A stretch of 64,000 nucleotides of DNA from Boletus sp. NGJ (lineage: Eukaryota > Basidiomycota > Agaricomycetes > Boletales > Boletaceae), in assembly GCA_019096195.1 (NCBI GenBank), contig JAGTXK010000091.1, forward strand, positions 930,001 through 994,000, written 5' to 3'. This document shows positions 1 through 12,319 of the stretch, one piece after another (position 1 is the stretch's first letter; each line of letters starts with the position of its first letter). Made by a program: the position numbers and the translations under genes. The notes beneath the pieces were generated by a model, which had not been told where the DNA came from, did not search any database, and was given only the letters and a program-made list of their open reading frames with translations.

Positions 1-930
1 CTGAATCAATTCCTTGTTGAAGTAACCCAGCTATCATTCACCGCAGGTCTGGCATGTTGGTGTCAATAGAGGGGTGGGATAGGGAGGTGTTGTGAAGCCA
101 AACCATTTGATGTTGTACACAAATGGGTCTTGAGCGTGGTTTGAGGGATGGATGGTCCAAAGAAGAGTGAAGCAGAGCTGGAGCTCGAGAGATGTGTTGT
201 ACTAGATGAGCATGGCGCATTGTTGGGTGCATTTGGAATCTGCAAGAATGGATGTGGCCCACTACTGCCAGTAAGCCATCTGTGGGGTAATAGGAAGTCG
301 CTCGCTGATGAAGAAAAAACATTGTGGACAACAGACTTCTGATTCTGATTGGCTGACGGAAAAGCAACTGGTGGCGACTTTGATGCATGTCTATGTTTAG
401 GACTTGATATGTTAGGCTATACATGAGCCAATAATCTTTAGTACAACAGATGCTTAAAGAAAGAGCAAAATGTACCTGAGATGAAGCAGACGGTGGTGTT
501 TGATTTACACTCTCAAGAAGCTTGAGAGATATGGGCCTCAAGCGAGCCCATCTTTTGAGAATGTGACCCCCAGGTGAGATTGCCACCGCGGAGATCTTTT
601 CCTGTGGAATGCTGAGTGTGTGAAACATTCACCGTTGATACCTATTATTTAACACCACCTCCCTACACTCCTGCACTACCTATGAACGATACATTCGCCT
701 ACCATTCACCAAACTCCATCCTCGCTTCACCTCGCATACACCTACAGTAGCCACTCATCGTATCCTCCCTCATATGATACATCACACCACCATTTACACC
801 CACGTGCACTTTCACTAGCCACACCCTCATCATACCCACCACAACTACGACACCAAGTAGCCTCACAGCTAACCCCAGCATTCATCGCCACAAGAACAGG
901 CCCGCACATGCCTCTAAACTACGACACCCC
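1..930. other. No recognisable gene
   Basis: Short open frames occur on both strands but none shows a known domain, a consistent splice pattern or a composition typical of the genes further right. I see nothing here that can be annotated beyond gene-poor flanking DNA next to a retroelement relic. Confidence 0.5.
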
Positions 931-1017
931 ATAGACCGTACCTGATGCAGCGCTTGGTACACTACACAAGCACTGATCAAGCCATGCTAGATCACCAAGT
1001 TATTTATAGGGTACATA

Positions 1018-1112
1018 TTCTGAATGCTCCGACCATCCCGAGTTCCCAACCGGAACCATTCCGAGCATTCCGAAGTACTCTGAGCATTCCGACCGGAACC
1101 ACCCCTGGAACC
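1018..1112. repeat. Degenerate short tandem motifs (GAGCATTCCGA / ACCGGAACCA)
   Basis: Within about 95 bp the units CATTCCGA (three times, two of them as GAGCATTCCGA) and CCGGAACCA (twice) recur in irregular order, with a further TGCTCCGACC and CCTGGAACC. This looks like a decayed minisatellite or a cluster of binding-site-like motifs beside the LTR-like stretch that begins near 1319. The role is unknown. Confidence 0.45.
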
Positions 1113-1318
1113 CTCCAGAAGCCCCACACCTATGCAATGCCTCACGTGTCACCCTCCTGTTTCTCCTTTCGCCTCTATTTATTAGTCTCTCTGACATATC
1201 ACAACGTAGCCACACCTAGAGCATCGCGGACTACATTCCACTTATATACGTATACCACGCACATCTCATTCCACCATTTCTCTCTTTTGCTATTGGACAC
1301 TAACACTTCCCCGTTCCT

Positions 1319-1515
1319 GTGATGTCATACCCGGTACTTACAATGTCATAGCATAGCATGGTCCGTGCACCACTATCGGTAGTATATAAATAGCCGGTAG
1401 AACACCGTGTATCATTTAGTCTTGAAATTGCCTTTCTCTCTCTTGCATATTGCCTCCGAGGTAACGCTTGAGATATTAGGTCTAGGTTTCATCTTCCGTT
1501 TGTTGCTTGTTCCTT
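1319..1515 (+). repeat. LTR-like fragment with TATA box
   Basis: The stretch begins with TGTGATGTCATACCC and carries TATATAAATAG at about 1382-1392, an arrangement common in fungal Gypsy LTRs (TG start, internal promoter). It directly abuts the 3' side of the broken retroelement but reads in the opposite direction, so it may be a solo or partial LTR of another element. No matching second LTR was found by eye, so the call rests on composition and position only. Confidence 0.3.
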
Positions 1516-4500
1516 TCATTTTTCTAGTGCTTGAATCACTGCAAGCAATTCTTTGTTGTAAATGGGATAGTTGCGCTCTGCGCTATCGAAAGAATGTGAG
1601 ATAAAGGCAATTGGACGCCAATTACCATCTTTGCATAGGGTTGAGAGCACTGCTCCCGTTGTGATGTCTGAGGCATTGGTTTCCACACGTACTTCTTGAT
1701 CTACAGTTTGGATAGGCAAGAAGTGGGCAATTCCATGAATTTTCTTTTTAAAGTTTTGAAGGCCTTCTGTTGATTGGGTCCCCATTTGAATGGAACATCT
1801 TTCTTGATAAGATCGTTCAGAGGACATGCAATTTCTGCAAAGCCTTCTATGAATTGTCTATAATAATTACAGAGTTCAAGGAATCCCTGGAGTTGCTTTA
1901 GTCATGTGGGAATTGGCCAGTCCATGAACTCCTGCCACCTTCTTCGACTGCATCTCTACCCCCTTTTTAGATACAACCATACCTAGGAAGTCCACTTTGT
2001 CCATGGAGAAGGTGCACTTTTCTGGTTTTACATATGTATAGGTTATTCTTGTGCAAGCGACAAAGAACTTCCTTGACAACCTCCTCATGTTCTTCTTTGG
2101 ACTTCCCAGATGTAAATATCATACAGTCATTGATATAGATAACCATCACCACATACATGTCATTAAATATGTCATTTATCATAGTTTGGAATGTGGGGGG
2201 AGAGTTCATTAAGCCGAAATACATTACCGTCAGTTCATAAGCACCTATGGGCATTACAAATGCTGCTTTCCATTTGTCTCCTTCTTTGATATGGACGTTG
2301 TTGTATCCCCACCAGAGATCCATTGCCGTAAACATATCTGCATTCTTGAGCCTATCAATTAGTTGTGGAATAAGAGGGAGAGGATAGAAATTCTTGACGG
2401 TTCCTTCGTTTAAATATCTATAGTCCATAACCATTCATTTTTTACCATCTTTTTTTGGAATAAAGAAGACCAGGAGATGTTTGCGGAGATTTTGAAGATT
2501 TGATATATCCCTTCTTTACTTCTTTCTCTATGAATGCCCTGACTTCTTCCATTTCAATGTCAGAAAGGGGAATGATCGTGTCCTTTCTTGGGAGAGAAGT
2601 CTTCTTTGAGATCTATGGTATGATTCCAATGTTTCCTTATAGGTATTCTTGCCCCGAGAAAACATCTAAAAACTCATGATAAGTTAGTGGTACTTTTTCT
2701 TTGAGTCCTTCTTCAATAGTATATAGGTTAACTGGTGTATATGAAGATGAAGGTCTGAGTCCCATAACTTTACAGTAGGAGGTACAATGAGAAAAAGAAT
2801 TTGTTTGTTTAGCTCAATCAATATGAGAATTATGGCAGTAAAGCCAGTCATACCTGATGATCATTCGATGGGTTCCCAATTTAGATGCATAAGTGTCAAT
2901 GACTTCATAATGTCCTTGCACTTCCACGATCAGTGTTACTGTGTGACGGATAGGTCCGATAGCTTCTTCCATACTGTCTGCATTACGTATCTTAATCGGT
3001 TGTGTGATATTATGGAATGGAATGCCGTGATGAGTAATGTAGTCCTGATCAATAAACATGTGTGACGCTTCTGAATCCAAAAGGGATTTGAATCGGTAAC
3101 ATGACCACTGTTCATGACTTTGCATGATATGACTGTCTCAAGCGAGAATTCTCCACCGAATGACAAGATCGATGCTTGGTTTAACATAACTTTCATGGAT
3201 TTATAGATAGAAGAGATTTTCTGCTGTTTCACAAGGGAATTAAGCACACTTATTTCCAGTGCCATGCTCGATAGAGACGCCCTTTCAGATTGCAGAGATA
3301 AATTACGTAGAATGGAAGACATATCAGTAATGGGGAAATCTGATTCTGTGCAGTCTATTAAAGAAGAAGAAAAGGAAGATTGTTCTGGCTGCAGGGTTCC
3401 CTCAACACTCATTGGTGTTGTCCATTTAAAGCTTTGGCTGCTCTTGCCTTAGCTTCTACCTCAAATTTATCTCTATAGTATGCTTCTGCCTCTTCAGAAA
3501 CGTATGCCCTTTGTGCTGCATTTGATACCACTGCAGCTGTGAAAGGAGTAGGAAGTGGTCATCTGATATAGTGCTGTTGTCAGACCTGAGATTGATCAAA
3601 AAATGCAGGATACTCATTTTCTCCTGTTGATTGTGCTACGTAGGCACCTTGGTTCCAATCCCAGATCATTTACCTCTGCTGAGGTGGATGAGTAGTGCAA
3701 TGGTAGGGGTTGGTTGGGCAATTTGGCTTTATATGTTCTGACTTCCCACAGTGGAAGCAGGTCCTTGTGTCTTTTGACGGTCCAGCTTGCTGGATGTCTA
3801 TTTCCATGGGGGCATCTTGGCCCGGTTGTGTGCCTACTGCCAAGAATTGTGGGTGATTATATTGTTGTGGGGGTTGCCCACAAGGAGGAGGGTAGGATAA
3901 GTGGAGGGTAAAATGCGATGGAGTAACAGAAAGACCATGTTCCATTTGCATTTGTTTGAATGCTCTTCCAATGACTCTGTATGAGATCACTAGATCCTCA
4001 TAGTCGTAAGTTCTCGCAGGGTTTTTTAGGTGAGACCTTTTGTAGATTTTGAAATCTACAGCCTTTTTTATGAGGACCATTGTGTGATTGTTGTTGATCA
4101 TAGATTCCTTGCACAAGACTTTGAACCTTTATAGAAACTGGTCTATTGGGTGCCCATTTTGTTTAAGAGTCTCTAGCTTCTTCAGAGACTTGTGTGCTAG
4201 GGTATCAATGCAGAAGTGGGCATGAATTTGCTCCTGCATCTTTTTTCATGTCGGCCACACACTTTTGCCTTTGACAGGAAGGAAATGGCCATTTTCGTCT
4301 GTTTCCAGTACATCCTCCTGCTCAAGGTAATATTCCATCATTAGTTGGCCAAATCCTTCTGCCTTTCCTTCTAGGCATGAAAGCACTGTGATGATGAGGA
4401 TCTTGTTATTCTTCCATTTTTGTGTGTTAACCCATAGACACAACTTAACCCACCAACTTCTAAATGTGGTGTAATTACTGTCCCATTTTCTGGGGTCGAT

Positions 4501-4587
4501 AATCTTTTTGGTAATGTTTTCCTTGTCTTGCTCAAGCATGAGATCAGTGAGCTTTTGGACAAGGTTGTCTATATCCAGATGAGACAT
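1516..4587 (-). mobile_element. Ty3/Gypsy-type LTR retroelement fossil (broken)
   Basis: Reading on the minus strand from 4587 downward, the parts appear in Gypsy order: a gag-like capsid region (about 4587-4246), a CCHC zinc knuckle of nucleocapsid type (about 3800-3700), an aspartic-protease-like stretch (about 3125-2814), reverse transcriptase (about 2434-1967) and the beginning of RNase H (about 1827-1516). Integrase and a matching LTR pair are not seen, so the copy is truncated at its 3' side. It carries at least five reading-frame breaks and is clearly a fossil. Its age cannot be dated without paired LTRs, but the number of breaks argues against a recent insertion. Confidence 0.85.
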
Positions 4588-4985
4588 ACTTTATAATGGG
4601 TTTAAAGGGAGGTTGGTCATAGATAGGAACGATGGATGGTGATGTGGTATAAGGTGAAGGCAGAGGAGGAATAAAGGGGTCTTTGTTTGTCAGGATTTGC
4701 TTTGTAGATTTTCCTTGGTCAGGCTTCTTTCAGCACCTTACTACCTAGTATCTTACAACTAGGTTCTGGGGTGCCTATGAATGAGTCAAAGTAGAGGTTG
4801 TTGAAAATAATTGCGATAGGAGAGCTGGATCTGCCTGGCTTCAGCGTAAGGGAATACTACCCTTATTAGTCATGACATTACAGGTAATCATGAGAGCCTG
4901 GGTTCACTATCATAGTAACCAGCATACACTCAAGTCGGCACCCACTTGAGAAAGGGAACTAGTACACTATGTCCAGCAGCAACTT
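4588..4985. other. Spacer between retroelement fossil and kinase-like relic
   Basis: No gene is visible. The stretch may contain the untranslated leader of the retroelement fossil on its left side; a primer-binding site could not be recognised with confidence. Confidence 0.4.
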
Positions 4986-6835
4986 TATCCATATTTATAA
5001 TGCCAGATGAGCATACTATATCTTTGACATTCCACTAAATACCTACAAGCCATTATAGTCTGCAATACAGAGTGAAAGATTTACAATGCACTTATAAGGC
5101 AAGTTTACCTGGTAGATTTTTGCTCCTTTGTAGAAGGACTTCAGAAAATAGTCAGCAAGATGCAAAAGGTGGAGTTCTTGAATGAGATCCTTTTCATTTG
5201 AATTTTCTAATGAGGAGATTGGCTTGCATTGAAAAATTGCATAGTCAACTTGTTTCAGAAAATCCTATAATATTACAGTTAGCTTGAGCACATTGTGAGT
5301 GATATGATTATATTTGGAATGGCTTACCTTGAATGCAAATTGCTAAGACCTTTGAAGATATAGCCTCCACTTTGAACTCCATCAGATATATATTTTTGCT
5401 AATGTTTTGCAATAAGAATAGTTTCCATCTCTTTCCATTCAGTGATCTCAACATTGCCATCAGCATCAACAATGCACTCTTGTCGTATGAACTCAAAGGC
5501 TTTATATTCAATGTGCGCTGTTGAAATCCTTGGTTGATAAGCACTCTTATACTGCTTAACAGGGCTACTAGGAGTGTTTTCTGTGAAATATTGTAGTGAT
5601 CACTTGTATGAAACAGAAGTTTACATACTGTCACCAATTGCCTCAAGCTTCCACTTGGATTGTTGTGCAGTAGTAGAGGTCTTCACACTACTAGCAAACA
5701 ACTTCCTTGTGGGCTTGGCCATGAACTTGTCATTGGGTTCATCCTCATCAGGGTTAGTCTAGCAAAATGAAGCTGTGGTAGTTCCAACAATTGAAATGGG
5801 AGACATACTGGCTCATTGAGAAATAGCCAAAGGAAAAGTGCATTTCGTTTCTTGTCTTTGTCAAATAGACTTAACCTGACTGTACATTTTCCCTATAGTA
5901 ACACCAGATGTGTAACTCTGTTCAAGGTGAAAGCACTCCATCACAGATTGTGTGACAGCAAAGATAGCATTTGAACTACACATATTTTTATTATTAGTAT
6001 GAAGATGGATAAAACTGGTTTACTAACCAATCAAAGGGTGGTGTTGTGGCTTTATTTCCCTTGCTGGATTCCTCATAAACATGTGAGACCTTCAGTAACA
6101 TTTGCTTCAGCATGTTTTCAGCATTGTCTTGCATATCAAGAGTAACCGGGATGAGCAAAATATGATACTAAATGTTAGAATGAACATTAGTACTGTTCTC
6201 AAAGGTTGACTAGGACACAAACCTTCTTCTGAGCCTTTGGCTTATCAGGTGGACATAAGAAAATGTTAAGATATATGTTAAGTGTCTCGGTACAATTTTA
6301 ATGCCTGAGTGCCACCATGGCCTCATTGACTTGTGAGGCTTTTTGCAAACTAGCATTCTTTGGTTGCTAATTAAGACAATGCTCCAATGCCTGTGCAGAG
6401 TGCACCTCCATATATCCTAGAATTGAGAACTCTTGGCCTAGTGCAATGAGTAATTGAGGACATGATATAGTACATTCATAACTAACCTATGGTTTGCATT
6501 GTTGTCTGTGATATTGTCAGATTGTCTGTGAATTCATAAGTATCCATATTGTCAACCAGATGAAGTAGACATACCTTCCTCACAACTCACACAGACATCT
6601 CCTGTTAAGAACTGGAAGATGCAACCACACAATTTGCATTGCAGAATTTCCTATGCATTATGAAGAACCATTATTGTTGTAACTAGTAATCCAATGCTAA
6701 AAAAAAGGTGAACTGACCTTGATGGATTTGTTGTTTGGATTGGCAAGGTGTTTCCAGCATTTGGAGCACTTGCTGACCTCAAGATTTGGAAAGGATTTAG
6801 AACAGACTGAGCAGCAGGTCATATGACTCAATAAA
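4986..6835 (-). pseudogene. Relic resembling the N-terminal half of a fungal alpha-type kinase
   Basis: Short minus-strand exon-like blocks appear in a consistent order. First is a double CxxC block (CSVCSKSF ... CSKCW, about 6820-6750). A second CxxC block follows (CKLCG ... CVSC, about 6650-6570), then a helix with EAMVAL (about 6330), a block with MLKQMLLKVSHVYEES (about 6130-6040), a block with EWKEMETILI (about 5470-5410) and a block with FLKSFYKGAKIYQ ending at a GT donor (about 5160-5112). Paired CxxC motifs followed by such helical blocks recall the region before the kinase domain in the alpha-type (MHCK/EF2) kinases expanded in Agaricomycetes. Stops interrupt the blocks and no catalytic domain follows, so it is probably a truncated pseudogene. 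The family assignment is from memory and moderate at best; it could be another Zn-binding family. Confidence 0.4.
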
Positions 6836-7882
6836 CAAATGGCAAGAATTACTGAAAAATACTATAATGAACAACTGAGTATGATGAGACAAAAGAAAAA
6901 AAAAAGAGAAAGGAGAGATGAGGAAAGCTCTGGGAAAAGCTGTGTTAGTATATATTCATCAACAGTGCCATGGCAATTACCTTACCAACAGTGGCATAAA
7001 TGTGATGCCAGCTCCAATGAAAGGGCTCTATGAGTACATTTTATGTGTACTGTGCATAATGAGTGGCATGCTGTGATGTCAAAGGGATTGATTTGCACTG
7101 GAATGAGATGTGTTAGAGCAGGGATCAGTGGAATATGAGGAGAGAGTCCACTTACCATGGTATAAACATGCATGTTGAAGTACAATACAGTATACACTTC
7201 AAGTTGTTCAGGCCCAGACCTGGTGTGTCTCAGGGTAACAATCATCACCCCACAGAAGGTAGAGGTAATTAAACTGGCAGACAGCAGTAATGCTGACTGA
7301 TACCTGCAGTAAATGACACCCCACAGTGGTGACACTAGTGAGCACTAAGCAGTGTTGACTCAGAGCACTCAGCACTGACCTACTGACTGTGGTGACAAGA
7401 GCATGAGATCTGGTAACTAATTTAAAATTAAAATAATTGTGGGATAAACCAATGCCAAACCAATTGTGAAACTGCAAACCTTGAAATGGCAATCTAATTC
7501 TTCTTGCCCACCATAATATCTATATTCAAATCATTACTGTCCATGATGTCCAAAATGACCAGAACAACAAATGTCTCACCATCAGCAACTGACATATGAA
7601 TGAAGTTGCTTCAAAGCTAATCACTGTAATAGTAGCAAAGTGTTGAGCAGGAAAAGGAAGGGGAAAAGGGGGGGTTGCCCCTGGATACACCTGACACAAA
7701 GGTTTCTCACACACCCGCCAGACCCCACTATCAGGTTAAGGTTAGGTTACAGAAAAGTCAAGCCAAGCATTCCCACGTGTGGCTAACTTTTGCATATCAA
7801 ATTAATTCTTGCTTTTGAAGCCTCCAGGTCCAGGAATAAACGAATTTTGACATCCACCAGACATTACCTTGACTTGGGTATG
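6836..7882. other. No recognisable gene; AT-rich spacer
   Basis: Only short open frames are present, one with a lysine/arginine-rich run near 6890-6915 produced by an A-tract. Near 7310-7400 the words GTGGTGACA and GAGCACT recur, a weak local repeat. This stretch adjoins the truncated end of repeat copy A and shares no visible similarity with copies B or C. Confidence 0.4.
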
Positions 7883-8635
7883 TACTGATGGTTTGAACAC
7901 AGATCATCCTTGGTACTGTGGACCTCTCTCCCCTGGTGTCCAACACAATTAAGGAGCTCGATAGGGCCTGCGTGTTCACGAAAGCCGCTCCCCGCAGTCG
8001 TAGGGCAGCAAAAGCATTTGTGAGATATGCTGAAACTGTAACCCGAGTTCTCGCTTCGTTCACTGGACCATTCTTATAGCCAATCCTGACCAAGTTGAGT
8101 GAGAAGGTACACAACACACTGGCTGCATCTCAGAACGAGAAGGTGCCAAGCCAGTTAGGACAACTATGGTCAATCAAGGGAAGAGGGTGACGACGACTCG
8201 GAACGGGCAATCTTTGCTGGTAGAACGCAGTTTGTGTCGACGATGCGCCTGTCAAAGTCAAAGCAAGCCCCTGAGAGGTACGTGCTTCTGCCAGTGGGTT
8301 CGTGCCGTACCCAGGCTCAGCACCGTATTCGGCGGCGGCGAACGCGTCCCAATCACACGGATATCCGGCCCACCATCCACATGTCTACGAACGGCATCGT
8401 TGTCTGCACCACCGCCTACGAATGCGTCACAGCAACCGCAGACACAAGCCGTGCAGTCGGCGGTACCCTCGGAGCTGACTGAGCTCGGCTTGGTCTCTCA
8501 TGAGTCGCGTCTGGATGAACGTTGGACGTCGTTTGTGTGACCCGCCGGGTTCTTACACGACAAAATGCTGTTATGCATACAATGATCATTCGTACACGTG
8601 TTATTCGCCTGAAATCAGAGTTTGAGAACAAATGA
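7883..8635 (+). pseudogene. Second gene of the HNH unit, copy A (decayed)
   Basis: This is the counterpart of the better-preserved minus-strand gene of copy C (32656 to about 33420). The block reading AIKELDRACVF near 7950 has drifted little. Relative to C, small indels shift the acidic block around 8150-8200 and the C-terminal block around 8530-8570, so no continuous protein is possible. It is convergent with the copy-A HNH gene, 90 bp from its stop. The function of the family is unknown to me. Confidence 0.5.
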
Positions 8636-8725
8636 ATACCTCCACCTGTGAGCTTAGTCCTAGTCCCAGCCCTGTCGAGTACCGTCTTGAATGGTTTAAA
8701 GTGGATGAAAACAAGTCCTTTTCCC

Positions 8726-10152
8726 TCACTTGCGACCCAACAACTTATCACTAGTCCATCGCTCAGGAAACATGCATTTGATGAAAGCACTCACAGATGC
8801 ATCCGAGTCCAGCCACTGTTGTACCTTCTCACAACTATGTTCTTGAGAACGTTGTTCTCTCTCCTTGTTCTGTTTCTCCCATTCTGCAGCCATCAATTCA
8901 GGTGTAGTGCCCTTCACCATCATTGACAAGTATAGGACCATATCCATGGCTTCGAGTAAGCCTGCTGACGCATCCGACGAGAATGTTCTTCTCCCTTTCT
9001 GTTTGTCCTTCGAGGGTTTCCAATCCGGGTCGTTGTTCCCTGGATCATCTAACTCAACTTCGGATTCATCGTCTTCGGGAGTGGAATGTTTTGGATTTTC
9101 AGCCAAGACTTTACTGAAGTCATCCTCAAACCGTTTCCGCAGCACGTCACCCAAAGGATTGCACCCCCAGTGCTTGACGACGGCAGCCCCATACATGAAG
9201 TCAAGCAGGATGCTGGGTGGGGGTGGTAGCTCATCGCGGGACCAATCAGCTCGAATGTCACGTTGCAGAACAATATCCGATCCTGTAGGTGGCATATGAT
9301 ATTGTAACGTCGTCCGGCTGTGTGGAATAGGACCTTGCTCAATCCGCGGAACATCGGTGGGTAGCATGGCAAAATTTGGAGTCTGAACATGGCACACATC
9401 AGAGACAAATGTGGGGGTACATATGCATCCAATTCTGAGCATACCTTGAGGAATCCAATTGCAGCCATGCCAAATTTTTGATGTAGATCCTTGCGCAGAA
9501 GTATTCCATTCTCAATGCAGTTGATATCGACATCATTATCAAGAGAGAATGGCAGTTGTTCGTATAAACTGGAGCGGTCACGAACAACATAAGTAATGTA
9601 CTAATGAATGGGTAAGCATCGCCCAGGGCCTGCCAAGATCAAGTGAACATACGTTGCTGCCTTTGCTGTTAGGTATAATATGTGCCGCGTCGCAATATTC
9701 AGGCCCATCCCCCGTAATAACGCAACTATTGTCGCGTCTGCGAATATCCTCGCGGAACTTGGCGCGTCGTGGAGTAGCCGCAGTTGACGTGATTCCGTCA
9801 TTAAATGCCTGGTAGTCAGTGAGATGGTATGTGTCTATCTCGACACATCGTCAGAATATATTCATAGAGCAGGAAGCACGAGCTTACCGTTGGGGGCATA
9901 GTAGTATTTATGCTCGAGATTTTCGAATGAGACATTGTCATACTCGACTATCTCGCCTCCTGGAGTGGCCAAGAGGTGTCCCTTGGCGCCACAAACGGTA
10001 AATGTGGCGAAGCGTACCCATTTGAGTGGGTAAAGAGTGAATCTTTTAATATCTTCACGCGGGATGGAAAGGGCCCGAATCCAGTGTTCGGTGGTGCCAG
10101 TGGATGCACCTTCAAGTTGACTATGCAGGTAGATATGAACAGTAGCAGCCAT
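8726..10152 (-). CDS. HNH_2-family nuclease-domain protein, copy A
   Basis: Four exons are inferred: 10152-9888, 9834-9653, a third starting near 9601 and ending just before the GTATGC donor at about 9445, and a last exon to 8726. The protein is about 420 aa. The N-terminal ~90 residues form a domain beginning MAATVHIYLHSQ. The HNH core follows, with RRDNSCVITG, CDAAHIIPNSKG and, after intron 2, IENGILLRKDLHQKF, so the histidines and the asparagine expected of HNH_2 are present. A conserved tail (TPNFAM, PPPPSILLDFMYG) is typical of the Agaricomycete family, followed by an acidic low-complexity region. Intron 3 here starts with GT, unlike copies B and C. The C-terminus runs 11 residues past the MFSQ stop of the other copies. 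Role: probably DNA binding or cleavage, unproven. Confidence 0.75.
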
Positions 10153-10239
10153 GATAAAAGTCGTAGCAAGAGCTCATTGCTTACATAATTGTCACGGTGC
10201 CAAGGCACGACAGTCAACATGTAGTGGGGAGGGTATTAC

Positions 10240-10338
10240 ACTCATTTGTACACTACACTTTGCTACATTTGTGTACACTTTTTACATTTACTACACTTTT
10301 GTGTGCATTCTGACTACACATTATTTGCTACACTTTTG
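10240..10338 (-). repeat. GTGTA-motif cluster, copy A
   Basis: On the minus strand the word GTGTA (mostly as AGTGTAG or GTGTACA) recurs about seven times in under 100 bp, ending roughly 90 bp before the HNH start codon. Copy C carries the same cluster at 30928-31022. The position between a unit end and the nuclease gene suits a subterminal or promoter binding-site array; this is inference. Confidence 0.55.
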
Positions 10339-10530
10339 CTCGCTTTTGCTTTCTTTGACCCGGGCGGGTCTGGTCAGCAAGGTGTTTCCGTGACGCACAA
10401 TGTACATGCTGGTAAACTTTGACAATGGTGGGTCACTTGCATTCGGAGTCTCGTCCGAGTTTGATGATGGCTCGTACAGATCGGCTGACGTGGGGAGATC
10501 ATCTGGGATCCGCTCGGTGACCGGGTCCAC
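10321..10530 (-). CDS. Short conserved leader ORF of the HNH unit, copy A
   Basis: A 69-codon open frame rich in D, E, P, S and T (DPVTERIPDDLPTSADLYE...) lies between the unit end and the GTGTA cluster. The same frame is kept in copy C (30732-30941) with a single visible residue difference. It lacks an ATG and follows a CCGACAG acceptor-like site, so it may be an internal or last exon. No domain is recognised; it may not be translated. Confidence 0.25.
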   Translation of the reverse strand: MDPVTERIPDDLPTSADLYEPSSNSDETPNASDPPLSKFTSMYIVRHGNTLLTRPARVKESKSEQKCSK

Positions 10531-11552
10531 GGCCCGGAATTAGACAAAACCTGTCGGTGGAGTGTGCAAAGTCAAAAATCGCGATGACTTGGTTAGTGTT
10601 AAAGAAATACACGCAGATATCGTACCCGTCCTTGAATTCTGAATCAGGTCCAGCGTCGATTCACGCATAGATATTCATAGGATCAACATATACTCGCGAG
10701 TCGCGCCCCGGAAAAAAACCGTAATGACGAATATCCAGAAAGCGCAACAGCCCCAAACCCTAAAAAACATCGGCGCAAAGGGCAAAGAGAGACGAACGTC
10801 AATCAGATTAAATAACTGTGCAAAACAAAAACGTTCAAGAAAAGGTATCGACGAGATGAGGCCCGTTGACCGGTGGAGTAAAAGCACTGATCCATCGATG
10901 GATCATCGATATCCCCACTATCTCGGGAAAAAAAGAAAAGCTCCCGCGCAGCTGGTTTTCCGACAATCATCCGCAGCATCACCTTGGTACGTGCTTTCGA
11001 GGTGAAACCCGGTGCGGTGGGATCGGCCATCTCGTTGCGGCGAGTTGAAGAAATTCAGAAGAACGAAGGGCGTCTGGTATTCCCCACACCTAGCACTAGA
11101 AGACCAAAGTGTAAGAATCATCATCATCTGCGGCGTTTGTCTCCAGCTTGTCTTCAGGCAAATAATCTGACCTCGTGGAGAAGCGATTGTGTGTCACTAC
11201 ACGTGCGGATGGGTGGGCAAAGATACGAGAACCTGGTAATTCATTGACAGTTAGTTCCCCGGACAAGTAGTCACCTAACTATCGTGCCAGGTATCACGCG
11301 TCACGAACCAGTCTTGCTTTATACATGCTAGTACATCGAGGTTTCTTTGTGCAAACCATCATAGAAAGCCCGTCAACCCACTGAAAAGTTAATACGCGCC
11401 GTCGTTCCTCGCCACTTATCGTGCCTCTTCAACTACACTGCGAACAATAGGAGCGCAGTACATAACCCACCCCCATCTTTGTGAGCGATTCTGGTCGACG
11501 TGGACGGATGCTTTCCCGGCAGCGATTTGGAGATCACTCGTTGCATAGTTTG

Positions 11553-12319
11553 TCGTTTACTGATGGTTTGAACACAGATCGTCTTTGGTACTATCGTGAC
11601 CCGTGGACCTCGCTCTCCCCTGGCGTCCAACGCGATTAAGGAGCTCGATAGGGCCTGCGTGTTCACGAAAGCCGCTCCCCGCAGTCGTGGGGCAGCGAAA
11701 GCATTTGTGAGATATGCTGAAACTGTAACCCGAGTTCTCGCTTCGTTCACTGGACCATTCTTATAGCCAATCCTGACCAAGTTGAGTGAGAAGGCACACA
11801 TCGCACTGGCTGCATCTCAGAACGAGAAGGTACTATCAAGCCAGTTGGGATAACAGTGGTCAGTCAAGGAAGAGGGTGACGACGACGAACTGGCAATCTT
11901 TGCTTGTAGAACGCAGTTTGTGTCGACGATGCGCCTGTCAAAGTCAAAGCAAGCCCCTGAGAGGTACGTGCTTCTGGGTTCGCACCGTACCCAGGCTCAG
12001 CACCGTATTCGGCGGCGGCGATGGCGTCCCAATCACACGGATATCCGGCCCACCATCCACATGTCTACGAACGGCATCGTTGTCTGCACCACCGCCTACG
12101 AATGCGTCACAGCAACCGCAGACACAAGCTGTGCAGTCGGCGGTACCCTCGGAGCTGACTGAGCTCGACTTGGTCTCTCAAGAGTTGCGTCTGTATGAAC
12201 GTTGGACGTCGTTTATGCGTGATCCGGGTTCTTACTACATGACAAAATGCTGTTATACATACAATGATACCATTCGTACACGTGTGTTTCGCTTGAAATC
12301 AAAGTTTGAGAACAAATGA
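11553..12319 (+). pseudogene. Second gene of the HNH unit, copy B (probably decayed)
   Basis: The frame reads from about 11570 through SNAIKELDRACVF and AKAFVRYAET, then on to SEKAHIALAASQNEK near 11830. An in-frame stop lies in the following block (around 11850), where copy C reads through. After a GTACGTG donor near 11966 and a CCCAG acceptor near 11994, the C-terminal exon is open to the stop at 12319 and nearly identical to C. It converges with the copy-B HNH gene with 160 bp between stops. Confidence 0.5.

Larger units (their letters stand above)
7883..10896 (-). mobile_element. HNH-unit repeat, copy A (one end missing)
   Basis: Read on the minus strand from 10896, this copy has the complete leader found in copy C: the terminal GATGGATCAGTGC, the short leader ORF, the GTGTA-motif cluster and the HNH gene. 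It then runs through the convergent second gene and stops matching copies B and C at about 7883 within that gene, so the distal part (about 0.6-0.7 kb) is absent. Its outer end touches copy B at 10896/10897, where the two termini form the palindrome GATCCATCGATGGATC. Similarity to C is very high by eye over the HNH gene, with only scattered substitutions. Confidence 0.75.
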
